Below are positions 32,549-44,886 of a stretch of DNA of 64,000 bases, piece after piece (position 1 is the first letter of the stretch; every line of letters starts with the position of its first letter). The notes under the pieces are model-generated. The model was given only the letters and a program-made list of their open reading frames with translations, had not been told where the DNA came from and made no database searches. Both the position numbers and the translations under genes were made by a program. The DNA comes from Dallia pectoralis. Its lineage: Eukaryota; Chordata; Actinopteri; Esociformes; Umbridae. Location: NCBI GenBank assembly GCA_029465975.1, contig CM055750.1, positions 3,582,828 to 3,646,827 of the forward strand. Reading direction: 5' to 3'.

Positions 32549-32574
32549 GGGACCAGGATAAAAATGTGTACTTT

Positions 32575-32835
32575 CTTTTTCTGCAATCAGCTCACACATA
32601 TAGACATGGCTCCTTTGCACTATTCAGACACATATTATATATTTAATATTTCCACAGTACATACGCCAACTAGGTAGGGTCTCTTGACTGTTCGTGTTGT
32701 GTGTTTTGATCTGTTTGCACTGTTTTCTGTACGTCTTAAAATGTGTGTTCCAAGGCTGCAGCAGGTGGTCAGAAAAAAATCCTTGTGCGTGTAAACAGAC
32801 TTGGTAAACCAGATTCTGATTCTGACAAACGAAAA
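32575..32835 (+). mobile_element. Rex1-like LINE 3' end (unit 2 copy)
   Basis: Matches 18590-18850 (tttgcactgttttctgtacg) and ends at the attctgattctgac repeat. Confidence 0.75.
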
Positions 32836-33019
32836 AGTTTTAAACCAAATGCATTAAAAAATAATCAGCTGTCAATGTATAAATAATGTCATTTATTACA
32901 ATTAAGAGCATGCAGTTTTGCAAAACATAACTTTTATAATCTGCCTTAATAAATTATTCAATATATCATCTCATATATCCTTGATCAACAAATCTTTAGG
33001 GGTTTCTGTTATAAACTAT

Positions 33020-34018
33020 AACAAACACCTGTAGCTGTCCCAGTTGAAATTGATGGTTTCTCAACGACTGATGGTTAATGTCTTTTTTTTTTTTTTTTTA
33101 ATTTGCATGTCATAAACACACCGTAAGAGCTGTAAATAAATAAATAAACAAATATTTGTCAAATGTAAACATGGCTACTTATTTGCACCTTAGCTAGCAT
33201 ACACTTACTACCTTTAGGCTAGCGTGATCTTCATGGCTAAATTTACCGTTTTACCAACTTAACCTTGCTTTACATTTACAAAGATAAACTAACATACCAG
33301 TAACTGAGTTACAACTATTAACACAAATACTTATTACAGAATAAATATTATTTCATAAACTATATTTAAAGGCCTAGTTCTCCTTATTCAACATAGGGCA
33401 CTAAAATTAACCGTTTTCCAAATCTGTAGAATAGCTTTCATATCGATTACCCACGAGCCCTAGAACAGTATACAATTCTTTATAGTAATAATTCTAGTTT
33501 CAAAATTGCCACAACCTGATCTGTCTCATCTGGCATGTCATTGTCTCCGCCCCTTTCCACCAGGTGTTCCCCTATGTGTTGATTGTTCCCTGGGCTATAT
33601 ATGTCTGTGGTTCTTGTTACCAGTTGCCAGATCGTTTGTCTTGTTACACTCGGTTCCAGTGTTATTTCTGTTCCGTGCAACCTGTTCTGTTTCTGTTCCC
33701 AGTGTTTTTGACCGTTTCTGTTACCTGACCCCGAGCCTGCCTGACCCCTTTACTATCCTGCTTCGTACCTGCCTTGACCATCGCCTGCCACTGACCACGA
33801 ACCAGCCTACTCCCGTTGTTGAAACCTGCCTGACCCCGACTACAAACCTGCCTGCTCCCGTGTACCGAACTCTGCCTGCCTATCACTACGCCTTTGGATT
33901 ATCCCACAAATAAACATTATTGTTTGCTTACCCGGTCTTCGCCTCTTTGTCTGGCAATGGGTCCATTGTTCTGGCTGTGATACAAAATAAAGGTTTGCAA
34001 AAAAAAAAAAAAAGTTAT
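33020..34018 (+). mobile_element. Insertion with LTR-like sequence and poly(A) tail
   Basis: Absent at the matching site in unit 1 (about 19060-19130). 33500-33925 is a C+T-rich, LTR-like stretch with repeated cctgcctgaccccg motifs and a cacaaataaac signal. The end at 33986-34015 has a second aataaa followed after 11 bases by a pure A15 run, as in a reverse-transcribed polyadenylated RNA. The family was not identified and no target duplication found. Confidence 0.5.
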
Positions 34019-35309
34019 CCAATGAACCATAAAATCACAAAATACAATTTTGGTAAATATTTCCAATATTCTGTAACGTTCCTTTTATGGTTATTTACAA
34101 CAGCCAAATAACCCCTATAATGTGAACACCTATAGAACATTTTGAAATGCCTTATGAAAACTCGAATAAGAATCCATTGTGTTTCATAATCATGACAAAT
34201 AAATATTTTTCTATAGTAGACTGTTAAATCAATATTCACATGGATTATGCAGTTTGTATCACTTTCTGCAAAATATAAATACACATAACTGCAGAACAAA
34301 TGACAGTCATAGTCGTATTTGGAAGCATGTTCTGAAGAAATGTAGCTGATCAACAAAAAAGAAGTCACGACAGAGAGAAAGTGGAAGAAAAAGTAATTGA
34401 CATACATATTCTGTTGCACCAAATTGTTCCAAGTGCGGCAGTGAAACGTGGTTCTAAACTGTAGGTCTCCAAGTTCTGTGTGTCTCGTTCGGCACAGCGC
34501 ACGCATTAATATACACGCATTAATATACGCACGGGACGGACCTTATGCCTGGTTCAATATACATAGTGCGTAATAACGCAATACGTCATTTATCACACGT
34601 TTGTCTCGTTTGTCTTCTGGACACAAAACAATAAATGATGGCAACGCACTGGTAGCAACATGGTGGAACGGTTCACATTTAACTTGGAAAACGTCAAGCA
34701 CGCAAGTTTATTTATATGGCACAAGTCATAGAAGTATGAAGGAATATCATAATACATGCATCTAATCCAAAGCAACCTGTTAACTGTCATCACGTACACT
34801 TCAATCAGTACATCTCAGTGTATAATTAACTGCACATATGGGTTCAAATGTTACCAAGAATCTGACGTCACAATCATTAGGTTTGCATTAGAACATTTTA
34901 CATTTACATTTGGTCACGTGCTGCATAATAATGATAATTTGTGATGCCATGTTTTATTTAGGCACAAATCAGTAGCCTATGTATTACCCGTTTATACGTA
35001 GGCCTATAGCTATTTCTGAGACTAAGATTATTTTTGAGTGATTTTTCATTTAATTTCAGTGTGCGAAACTGTCACAGTACAGTTAACCAAATCACCAGTG
35101 CTATGTCGTATTCTTATTATGGCAGATTAAGTAGATTAGATTAAGTAACATTAGTCATTGAGGACAGCTGTTTCACAGCCCAATGACACTGGGATTATAT
35201 ATTCACACCGGAGGGTCTACTGGTCATCTAACATAATACCCAGTAACATTTGGTTTTCCATTCAGAAGCTGCTTTCCAAATGTATTATTAATAGCGAACA
35301 GATGCTATT

Positions 35310-35458
35310 TACGAAAGCGTATTGCATTTACTTGAGGAAAAAAATCGACTCTGTTTTTCTGAATTAACGAGTTAATTATCTCTGAATTACGAGACTACCT
35401 TTCATGAAAAAGACGTTTTTGCTCAGTTTTTCTTAAGTGAATGCAATACGCTTCCGTA
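35310..35458. mobile_element. 149-bp palindromic MITE
   Basis: Arms tacgaaagcgtattgcattt and its near reverse complement aatgcaatacgcttccgta. Possible 6-bp target duplication gctatt (35304-35309, 35459-35464). No coding capacity. Confidence 0.68.
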
Positions 35459-35464
35459 GCTATT

Positions 35465-36861
35465 GGATCAACACTTATGCCGCCCATTGATTGTATGCAA
35501 GACTCCAGTTCCTTTCACAGATGTTTATTAACACCGTAGAACTAAGATTCAGATAGACAAAATAGAAAACATGAGACATTGCAATAATTACATGAATAAC
35601 ATTGCTATTACTGTGATTAGTGCAGATAAAAGAGGTAGAGAAACACTAACCACTTTAGCCTGCTTTTCAACCAACGGCAGAGTAATTCCCCAGTGGCAAT
35701 CTTCAGCTAAACCCTACTCTTAAACTCATACATACTTGTTGAAATAAAGAATAGAGAAATAAACTGGCATGTAGCAAGCTGTTACATATGCATCTTGGCT
35801 CTCCCAGAACTAAGAGTACCGAACTAAGGGAAACTATTTCCGCATTTCCCGTTACCAATTGAAGGTACATACCCCAAATACATACAGGGAGCGACGGCTG
35901 CATTAACAACACTGATACACAGATACTCAGGGCTGCAGTATCGTGTGCAGACATTAGAATGAGTTATTTAACCATCTTTAGGAGAAGCCACAAATGTTTC
36001 AAGTTATGAAAGTCAAACATTCAAATGACCCAAGTTCATTGTTTATTTCATACAAAAATGTACTTCTAAATGAAAAAAAGCACCAGGCATCACTGTGACA
36101 ACTAGTAGGTGGATGGAGTGTGATACTCTGGGTATGTTCTGCTGGGAACCTTGGGTCCAGGAATTCATGCGGAGGTCAATTTGACACGTCCCAACATATT
36201 CGCAGACCAAGTATGCCGCTTCATGGCATGTAATACCCTGGGAGCCTCTGTCAGCAGTATATGCTTCCCTGCCAACCTACTCACATTGTTCAGGAATTAA
36301 TCAGAAGAATGCAATGAGTTGTCACCTATAGGGAGAGAAAACCATGTCACAACAGTTCCATCAGACAGAGGCCTCATCCTAACATTTTTCATAAAACATC
36401 CTTGAAGGGTTTTATTAACAAAGCCCTTTAGTCTTCCTTCACAAACACCAGCTGGATATCGACCTGGCTGCACCCACAAACCCTTACAAATAAGCCCCTG
36501 CCACTCTGACAAAACCAAAAAGACCAAAGTTCATTGTTTAATTAAAATATGTACAGTCACACATAAAGCAGATGCAATTTTCACAAACACTGAGAGCCAT
36601 ACAAACTAAATCCTGCCATTTTATGTACACAAAAGTTTAAATGTATAATCCCATAATTTCCTGGACATAAAGGGCGTGACGTGGCCTCATCTTAACCTGG
36701 TTCATTTCCCCAATCAATACAAAACAGGAAGTGTACAAGATCATGTCTAACATGCTATGCTATTTCTTTTAATGTGTGCAACAATCAAATGGACAGGTGA
36801 GCGCAGTACACAGAGATGTGTGGTTAACAGACAGTAATGAAACCAGTACAGACATGGCCCT
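35465..36861. other. Intergenic between IL-1-like unit and ckap2l
   Basis: No supportable exon. The part just below 36861 probably includes the ckap2l 3' UTR. Confidence 0.4.
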
Positions 36862-37195
36862 TTAGTCCTCCTCAGCATAGACCAGCTGGATGTTGACCTG
36901 ATCTCTTAGTGCCTCGTTCTCTCTGTACACATACAGAAGGCCATTCTGGGCCGGTGCAGCGCTTTCTGCCCCCTCATGGTCGCACTTGTTCTCTTGTTCC
37001 TCCTCCAAGGTCTCCTCCTCCTCCTCTTGGGACATCAGATGATTGAAAGAGGCCACGCAGACGTCGTGTTCCTGTAGAGAGGCGGGGTAGCGCAGGGCGG
37101 TCTCCTCGATCCTCACGGAGCGGCGCACGGGCGTGAAAAACCTAAGCTCCTGTCCGTCGACCATGCGAGGCACCCCTCGCTCCTTCTGCTGGCTC
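36862..37195 (-). CDS. ckap2l: ckap2l last coding exon
   Basis: Acceptor ggtttcag|G, phase 2 in. Encodes S-Q-Q-K-E-R-G, then E-L-R-F-F-T-P-V-R-R-S and ends V-Y-A-E-E-D-stop. Confidence 0.85.
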
Positions 37196-40100
37196 CTGAA
37201 ACCACTAAGGAAGGAGAACATGGAACGGGTTACAATGCAGAACTACATGCACACATGATCATGGCTTTGGGACACACACACTGCATGGGAAATGTACAGA
37301 GTCACTTCCCAGGGAAAGGAAATGCATGTTGAAGGCGATAACCACTTGGTAAGCGACAAAGATATTAGAAGACAACCCAGCTTGAGATACGGCGTGTCCT
37401 GCTAAATGGAGTTATGTTACCTCAAGGAGATGTACGGAAGTGATTTGTATCACACATACACAGGGAAGGAAGGGGGCTGACAGGATCTTTCTGATAGGCA
37501 GATTGACACACCCTCAAGGATATTTAGAAGGATGTTTCTGTGCTCCGCTGTAGCGATTATGCTAGGTGGAAGTTGGTGCATTCTCTGTGCTTATAGATAT
37601 CAACTAAGTCTTATTGTGTAATGGGAAACTCCGTCTCCATGTCTTATTAATGAGTTCAACCCTGTGTATTTCCATCTCACTACGGACTACGCAGTCTCAT
37701 AGGCAGCACCGGACCGGACGTGGTATCTTTCTTTGCCGTTGCCTACTGATGAGTTTGGGCGCCCAACACCCGGTCACCAGTTTGTCTCCTTGGACCACTA
37801 CCGGTAGGAGCTTACCGCTGCAGGCCGGGAGCGCCCCACGAGCCAGTGTGTAACGATGTCTTTTCTCCAGCCTATTTCTTCTGCATCCAACACGTTAACT
37901 ACCAGAACGGATGGCTCACTTACCATCCAATCTAACCAGACCGTAAAATGTGCCCTTGTTATGAGACGATCAACGTTATTTGCTCGACCTGTGTTCATAA
38001 TGGTTTGCTTATCAGTGTACAGTGCATCCGGAAGGCATTCACAGCGCTTCAGCTTTTCCACATTTTATCTTAGACTTACTCCAAAATGTATTAAATAAAT
38101 TTTCCCCTCAATTCTAGACACAAGACCCCATAATGACAAAGTGAAAAAAGATTGTTTAATATTATTGACAAATAAATTATAAAGAACAAATATATAACGT
38201 GTACATATGTACCCAGAGCCTTTGCTCATAACTTTGTTGAAGCACCTTTGGCAGCAATTTCAAGTATGATGCTACAAGCCATTGGGGGAGAAGGGCCTTC
38301 GTCAGGAACCAAATGGTCACTCTGACGGATGTTTTCAGTGGCAGAAACTGGGAGACAAGCCAGGAAGGAGGAAAAGATGAATGCAGCAATGTACAGAGAC
38401 ATCCTTGATAAAAACCTGCCTCGGAGCGCTCTGGACCTCAGACTGGAGCGAACATCTCTGGTCCTGCAAACAAGGTGGGATAAACTGACGAAGGCCCTTC
38501 TCCCTCAATCGCTCAGTTTGGCCGGGCAGCCAACTCTAGGAAGAGTCCTGGTGGTTTCCAACTTCTATTTACGGATGATGGAGACCACAGCACTCATTGG
38601 GACCTTTAAATGCTTTAATGCACCCTTTCCCAGATCTGTGCCTCGATTGGCTTGGCCTCTGATAATCACGGTCAACTGTGGGGCCTTATACAGACAGGTG
38701 TGTGTCCCTTTCCAAATCATGTCCAATCAACTGAATTTACCACAGGTGGACTCCAATCAAGTTGTAGAAACATCTCAAGGATGAACAGTGGAAACAGAAT
38801 GTACCTGAGCTCAATATGGAGTGTCATGGCAAAGGCTGTGAATACTTGTACTGTAATGTACAACAGATTCATGTTTAATCGATTTATAATAAATAAATTA
38901 AAAAACACGCTATCATTATGGGATATTGTGAATTTCATCCATTTGTCAATAAGACTAACATAACAAATTGATTTAAACATAAGAACATGCCCCACCTGCT
39001 ATAAATAGCACTGTTACCACAGTCTCTGTATATTTCTGTCCTTAAATATAATCATTAAGTCATGTAGAGATTGCTGGGGATGAAGTTACATGATGAGTGT
39101 TATAACATACCCTGGCGTGTTAGTGATCTTGTACTTGACCACAGACGATCCTCTCAGCTCACCACGAATTAGGGCCTTGACCGCAGTGGGTGTAGCCACG
39201 GGCTCTGGTTCGGAATCCGGTTGCAACCGGTCGTCTTCGTCCTCCAACGCAACGGGAGACTGACCTGGAAGCAGCAGGCGTAGCAAATGTAATCAACACA
39301 ATAGACATATGGAAGCGCTCACTGTATGTCACTATGGAAATAAGCTAACAAAGCTAGCTAACGAAGCTAACTGACACTAACAATAAGAGAATACTTGTTG
39401 GTTTATCCATTTTTACACTACATAAATAAATTCAACAAGTATTATTTTAGATGATATTGTGAAATTGTTTTGACTGCTTATGAGCTTAATAAAACATAAT
39501 TAAACATAAAAAAGACATGAAAAAGCATGGGTTGCTGGACATAATTTCAATACATGGAGGTAGTTTTTGTATAGTAGCCCAGTTATCTTCAACCAATAAA
39601 TAACAATTATGAATAAATCAAGTAAAAAAAGGGAACACTAGTAAACAATAACAGATGCAACACACAATGTATCCAGTTAGAACTCAATAAATGATTAGAC
39701 CACCTTTAGCTGGTAACCGGTCTCCAATATAACCTACTATATTTAAAAACCAGAAATGTATCAACACAGAAGCCGAGCCCAAAATAGAAAGGCCAAATAG
39801 GAAAAAGCATTGGAAGTATCCAAACTTGTGATGCTACGTTCCTTTCTCGAATGCAGTTTAAAAGCAACCATTGCTAGAACTAGCAGCGTAGCGGGACTAA
39901 GACAGATTCGGCACCTTTGACAGAAGAGTAAACAGATTGTCAGGTACCGGAGGATACAACCGTGAACACAAGCCAGGCCGGACAAGTTATCCGGTGCCAG
40001 GCAGTGAAAAATAGAAGCAGGGCGAGAGGCTATTTTTGTGGCTGCTAAGAAATCAGGTTGAAATTGGGCAGCCTTTTTAACCGAACCAGCTGACAGGATG

Positions 40101-43100
40101 ACAAATGTAAATGCAAAAGATAAAACCTGCGGTATTGCTCGAGGCTACTGTATGGACCTGCCATAATTGGAAATAAATATTCAATGTATCAATAAATATA
40201 TATAAATACGTAAAAATATTTGATTGTGAAGTTCATTTTAATAAGTACATTTTAAAAGTATAATCAATTGTGACTATCTACTCTTTTTAATATGTATTCA
40301 TTTCCATCATTTTTGTATTCTGTATTTATATGCGTATTTTTCTACTTCTGTATTTCCTTGACCTTAAGCCAATGAGGGGCAGGAAGCAGACGTTATGCCA
40401 CAGCAATCAATCCCAAACAGGTTGATATAATCTGTGAACATTCTGGCACACATTGATTTACTTATACATATATTTATTTATAATTTCTTGGGAAGGTTTT
40501 GGCAACTGGCCAATTCCCAAGAAATTATGTTAATGAAGTTAATTAAACCAAGTTCCTCCTACTACAACAGGATAATGACCAAGAGAACAGCTACATTTTT
40601 TTTTTACTGTTTTGTGTGTGATATTTTTTCCATCTAAATTACAACCAATTCTCAAAGGGGTCAGAAGACCATGGTTTTTACAACGAATAAATAAACTACT
40701 CATGTAAGTCGATATGTGTCTGCTTAGATAGAAACTAATTGTTGTACATGAACATCCAAAAGAGAAATATGTGATGAAAAAATAGTTTTATGTTTTCTTG
40801 TTCGTTTTGGTATTTGACATTGTTCAAATAGTTTCATGTATTATAATTTCTTAAATGGGCCTCAGAAAAGTCTTTCACTTTAGATGTGAGATCAACATAA
40901 TGAGTATCAAGAGAAGACCAATTAAAATCTTCAGCATTAGAATTTCCTTAGTTACCTTGTTGCTCTTCCTTCTTCTTCAGCATCTCAAATACAACAGTCC
41001 GTAGGTTATCCACCGGCTACAGAAAAGAATAGACACAATAGATTAAACAGTTTGTGCAGCTTTACATACAACAGTCCGTAGGTCATCCTCCGGCTACAGA
41101 AGAGAATAGAGAGACAATATATTAAACAGTTTGTGCAGCTTCAAACCTACCATCTTCTATAAAAACACACTTCACTGAAATAATAAATACCACAGCACCC
41201 GTATGCTAATTCCATAAACATTCATTACATTATTACAAAAACCTGGTCTGGAAAACTTTATACTGAGGGACATAATTGGTATTTTATTGATTTGAGTTCA
41301 AAATAATATTACTTTGAAATAAATGTGAAGCTCATTTCTACATACTTGATCTGTTGATTTGTTATGGCTTAAGTATCAGCCTACAGGTAAAACACAACCT
41401 GCCAGTCTTGTGAGGGCAGATTCATGTAGACATTTTCCTTGTACCATTTGTTTGTGTCTATGTCTATTAATATGGTGCTGCTATATATGTGCCATCTAAA
41501 TTGTGCATTTCCAGACACAATGCAATTATTATAAATGGCAAAAGTGTAGTAGTCTGATATCGATACTCAAGATGTTTTTCTGTTGATTGATTAATTGTCG
41601 GTATGGATGGAAACGACCTATCTAGCTAACCATCAGATTCACCTGGAAGGATACCTAGGAAAGTTCTGTAGCGGCAGATTTGTACTGCGCTTGTGTATTT
41701 TCCAGCTGCCACTTTCTGCCCTAATAGTAAAGGTATTAATAGTGTGCGAGCGTGGAACAATATTACTGCCATTACCGAACGTTTGAAATATCAAATGTCA
41801 ACAGGTAAATTGTGATGACTAGCATGAATATTCACACCAAACGATATCACAGTCATGCAAACCACTCTACTGTTAGACGCGTAAAGTTATGGGAAGTGAA
41901 AAACACACAGGTCAGACACAAACAGAAAATATATCAATTGGCCTGCAGGACAATCAAAATGGTTGGTCAATCAAAAGCAGAATGACCAAACAAAGCGGGC
42001 TAGAAATGCGGAGTCACAGACACAAAGACCCAGTCTGTTCTGAAACAGAAAGATTCTCCAATATGGGAGGAATGTACGTACAATCACACATATAATTATT
42101 GAGTCAGCCATGAAAGTACTAGTTTAAACCTGAGTAATTATAAAGACACACAAGGGCACACATTGCTCCATATATGACACAAGACAACTTTCCAGGAACC
42201 ATTGTGGCCCAATAACCACATCTAAAAATATAAACGACAGAAAGTGAGTAACAGAAAGAGAGAGTCACCTCAAGCACCACACGTACAGCCTCTTCAAAGA
42301 GAGGCAGCACATCCAGAACGCCCTCCCGCTCCATCAGACGGGCCTGACAGATCCAGAACTTGGAGAACTTCTCCGCCATGGGAACCTTGGAGAGCATCTC
42401 GTGTACCTCGGCAGACGGGCAGCCCTATATTGTGGAACATTGGAGAACTTCAAGGACACGCTGAGACACATTCCTAGATACACTGTCAGTAAAAGAAAAG
42501 TAAACACACAACAAACAAACAACAACTCAGACAGGAATAACAACTCTCACACTCATCACTGGTTCCACATTCAAAAAGATTATAATCTTTATAGAAGACT
42601 GTGCCGTGAAAATAATAATTATGTAATCACTTACACCGTTTTGGTGCACCTGACTCTAATAAATGAACACCCTACAAGACGGAACATGTACCATTCAATG
42701 CCTGTAAACCCCAGACGCCTACATACAATAGATGACGGGCCTGACGGCACCTCCTTGTCGAATGTCTAACCAGACACAATCGTGGTTAAAAAAAACCCAC
42801 CAGCTATCGAACACAATCAACCACTGTTCGCTCAGGGGCGGAAATCCCGGGGGAGGGATATGATATGCCCCAACATAACTGTAATTTCAATATTATCAAT
42901 AATACGCAATGAAAGCGCATTGCTGATTATGAACACTATTGTGCTTCTTTAGTTTCAAAAGATTGCGAACCCTGCCCTTGGTCCCACAATGGTTTGATCC
43001 ACAGGCAATGTTAATGTTGTCTCGTGAACATTAGGGCGCGATTAAGGGGAGTCGCGCTCTTCTCAGTTACATTAAGCCTGGCTGAGAAAAGGTGGGTATA

Positions 43101-44766
43101 AAAAATAAGTCACTACAGTACAAAGTTAAAATGTTTTCGAGTATATTTAACGTTGTAACTTTAAATATATTTAGTACATTGTATAGTGTTAATATTCATC
43201 TGGGAACAATGTGGCTGATTTGCTCGGGAAGAGTATGTGAACAAGTTACTAATGAATCTGTGTTAACTCCTGTAAAAAGGTATAGCTTATTTTTTCAGTA
43301 AATCTAACATATTTTGATTTCTTATGTATTAATTTAAGATTGACAATGACCGACCAACAGAGGAGAAACCAGAGAGACTATATACAGACATAACGAGCAC
43401 AAATACCAACAGGTGTAAACAGTTACACAGGACAGGAAAGAAAAGTGCATTTCATATAAGTGACCGGATAGCAGGAAAATACAAAAGGGAAACGGGTAAA
43501 AGTTGCCGGGGAGCTGGAAAAACAAAAGAAACAAAGGCCAGAACATACATACAGCACAGACATGAAACGTTACAATATATATATATTTTACATATTACAA
43601 TGTAGGCTATCTGTTTACAATTACAGCAGTAATATGGGTGTCCCCCCAAAGTTAAAAACAGATTCAATGTCTCAATGGGGAGAGACACCTCTAACACCTC
43701 ACGTAGGTAGCACATCCAGGAAACAGAAATTCCAGATTGAACGGGTTTCCCGTTATACATTAGCCAGGATTCCACCTCACCAGGTTTAAGTACATGAAAA
43801 TGTAACAAATAAATAAGGCTAAAGTGTTGCAAAGCTTTTGATAGTTAGCTGAGGAAGTTTGAGGCTTGCCTTCAGACTTTAGAATTTCAGAATGAGACGA
43901 CAATGAAGATAAAGACCTGGATTAGTCAGATTTACAGATACGAAATAATTAAGGAAGACACTAAAAAGACATACGTTGACACTGACTAAAGTAAGGACTA
44001 GAAATGTTGTTTCATGTCAATGTAAACATTTGGTGAACTCATTGATTTAGACATTTGTTAACACATAGTAGTGTGGGTGCCGTTGTTCAGTAATAGAAAT
44101 ACCAGAGGTGAAGAAAACACACCTGTATGTCTGAGAAGAGCAAGAGACATGTGGATTGAAAGACCCAACACGACCCAATTACACATCAGTGTTACACGAA
44201 CGTATGGGGTCATGGTGTACAATTCACTTTTTGTCTTATCAGCCACGGCATTATACATTCAGTCTAAATATCTGCAAAACAACAATAAGTTAATAGACGA
44301 CTCCAGGACGTTGGCTTTCTAGGCAAAGTTCTTCCTCTTTCAAGTATCTGTGTACTTTTGCCCATCTTAATCTGGCCTTTTGATTGGCCAGTCTGAAATA
44401 AAGCGTTTTCTTTGCGACACTTTCCCCACTTTTGTTGCAACCCAAACATATGAACAATAGTAACTGATGGTGTGCGTGTCCTATCTATTGAAGGTGCCAG
44501 TTGACAATGCAAACAGCAACAATCCAGCCACACACATTCAGATTAACCAAACGTTACACCATACCTCATCCAGCAGTTTGATGCAGTCAGCCAGGCACTT
44601 GTCTAACGCACAGACAAGAGACTTGGCCTCAATGTCCTCATCCTCCATACTGGCCCAGTAAGGTTGACAGGGTACCATGGTCCGCCGGGCCTTCAGCGGC
44701 TTCACTGGCATTGGTGGACGTTTGTAGGAAATCCCTTTACTCTCACGCCATTCTTGAAGCTTCTGT
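36862..44766 (-). CDS. ckap2l: CKAP2-like protein (3' half, five exons)
   Basis: Cytoskeleton-associated protein 2 family, spindle-pole and spindle-microtubule proteins needed in mitosis. Exons on the minus strand: 44766-44565, 42424-42269, 41016-40956, 39264-39111 and 37195-36862 (stop). All introns are GT-AG with matching phases (0, 0, 1, 2), which strongly supports one gene. The order of motifs matches the CKAP2 C-terminal domain: E-W-x-x-S-K-G-x-x-Y-K-R-P-P-M, then A-E-K-F-S-K-F-W-I-C-Q-A-R-L-M, L-F-E-E-A-V, G-S-S-V-V-K-Y-K-I-T-N-T-P, F-F-T-P-V-R-R-S-V-R-I-E, and L-Q-E-H-D-V-C-V-A-S near the end. Human CKAP2L ends in the same way; CKAP2 itself is the alternative. The human gene neighbours IL1A. 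The N-terminal exons were not found between 44767 and the window end; they may be hard to see or lie outside. An acidic run (E-E-E-E-E-T-L-E-E-E) near the C-terminus looks lineage-specific. Confidence 0.85.
38019..38865 (-). mobile_element. Tc1/mariner-like element in a ckap2l intron
   Basis: Starts with the terminal sequence cagtgcatccggaaggcatt, followed by cacagcgcttcagcttttcc. It contains Tc1-type transposase-gene segments (gatgaatgcagcaatgtaca, gtttggccgggcagccaact) and the 3' region ccaatcaactgaatttacca. The right terminal repeat is missing or degraded. Frames are broken. The same 3' region recurs at 56620-56955. Confidence 0.8.
39111..39264 (-). CDS. ckap2l: ckap2l exon (fourth visible)
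   Basis: cttccag|GT ... CCAGG|gtatgt, phase 1 in, phase 2 out. Encodes Q-S-P-V-A-L-E-D-E-D-D and R-G-S-S-V-V-K-Y-K-I-T. Confidence 0.83.
39265..40955. other. ckap2l intron, no other gene
   Basis: AT-rich intron with no recognised element or exon. Confidence 0.5.
40956..41016 (-). CDS. ckap2l: ckap2l exon (third visible)
   Basis: 61 nt, ttctgtag|CCG ... CAAG|gtaact, phase 0 in, phase 1 out. Encodes P-V-D-N-L-R-T-V-V-F-E-M-L-K-K-K. Confidence 0.8.
41064..41140 (-). pseudogene. Tandem duplicate of the 5' part of the ckap2l small exon
   Basis: A 77-bp tandem duplication repeats the acceptor (ctgtag) and the first ten codons (P-E-D-D-L-R-T-V-V). It then runs into intron sequence without the donor. 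Unlikely to be spliced in as a normal exon. Confidence 0.72.
42269..42424 (-). CDS. ckap2l: ckap2l exon (second visible), CKAP2 core
   Basis: 156 nt, caatatag|GGC ... CTTGAG|gtgact, phase 0 both sides. Encodes the family hallmark K-V-P-M-A-E-K-F-S-K-F-W-I-C-Q-A-R. Confidence 0.87.
42425..44564. other. ckap2l intron, no other gene
   Basis: No exon recognised. 42820-42900 (caggggcggaaatcccgggg) may be a transposon end without a visible partner. Confidence 0.45.
44565..44766 (-). CDS. ckap2l: ckap2l exon (first visible)
   Basis: 202 nt, gtctttag|A ... GATGAG|gtatgg. Encodes Q-K-L-Q-E-W-R-E-S-K-G-I-S-Y-K-R-P-P-M and ends L-L-D-E, in phase with G-C-P-S of the next exon. Confidence 0.83.
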
Positions 44767-44886
44767 CTAAAGACACAAAATATATAGAGATTTTAATTGT
44801 GGTCCATCAAAGTCTGCATTTAATGAAGTTCTGATAAGGAATAAAACGTTTGACAACATTGTTATTGTTTCGACTACATAAATTAG

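Noticed and set aside
33506..33913. 135-codon plus frame rich in Pro and Thr
   Set aside because: Lies in an LTR-like, transposon-type insertion that is absent from the paralogous site.
34015..34506. 163-codon minus frame with hydrophobic stretches
   Set aside because: The paralogous sequence at 19100-19510 does not keep the frame; no family motif.
38329..38963. Plus-strand 151- and 103-codon frames
   Set aside because: They lie in a Tc1-like relic and carry no transposase motif in that frame.
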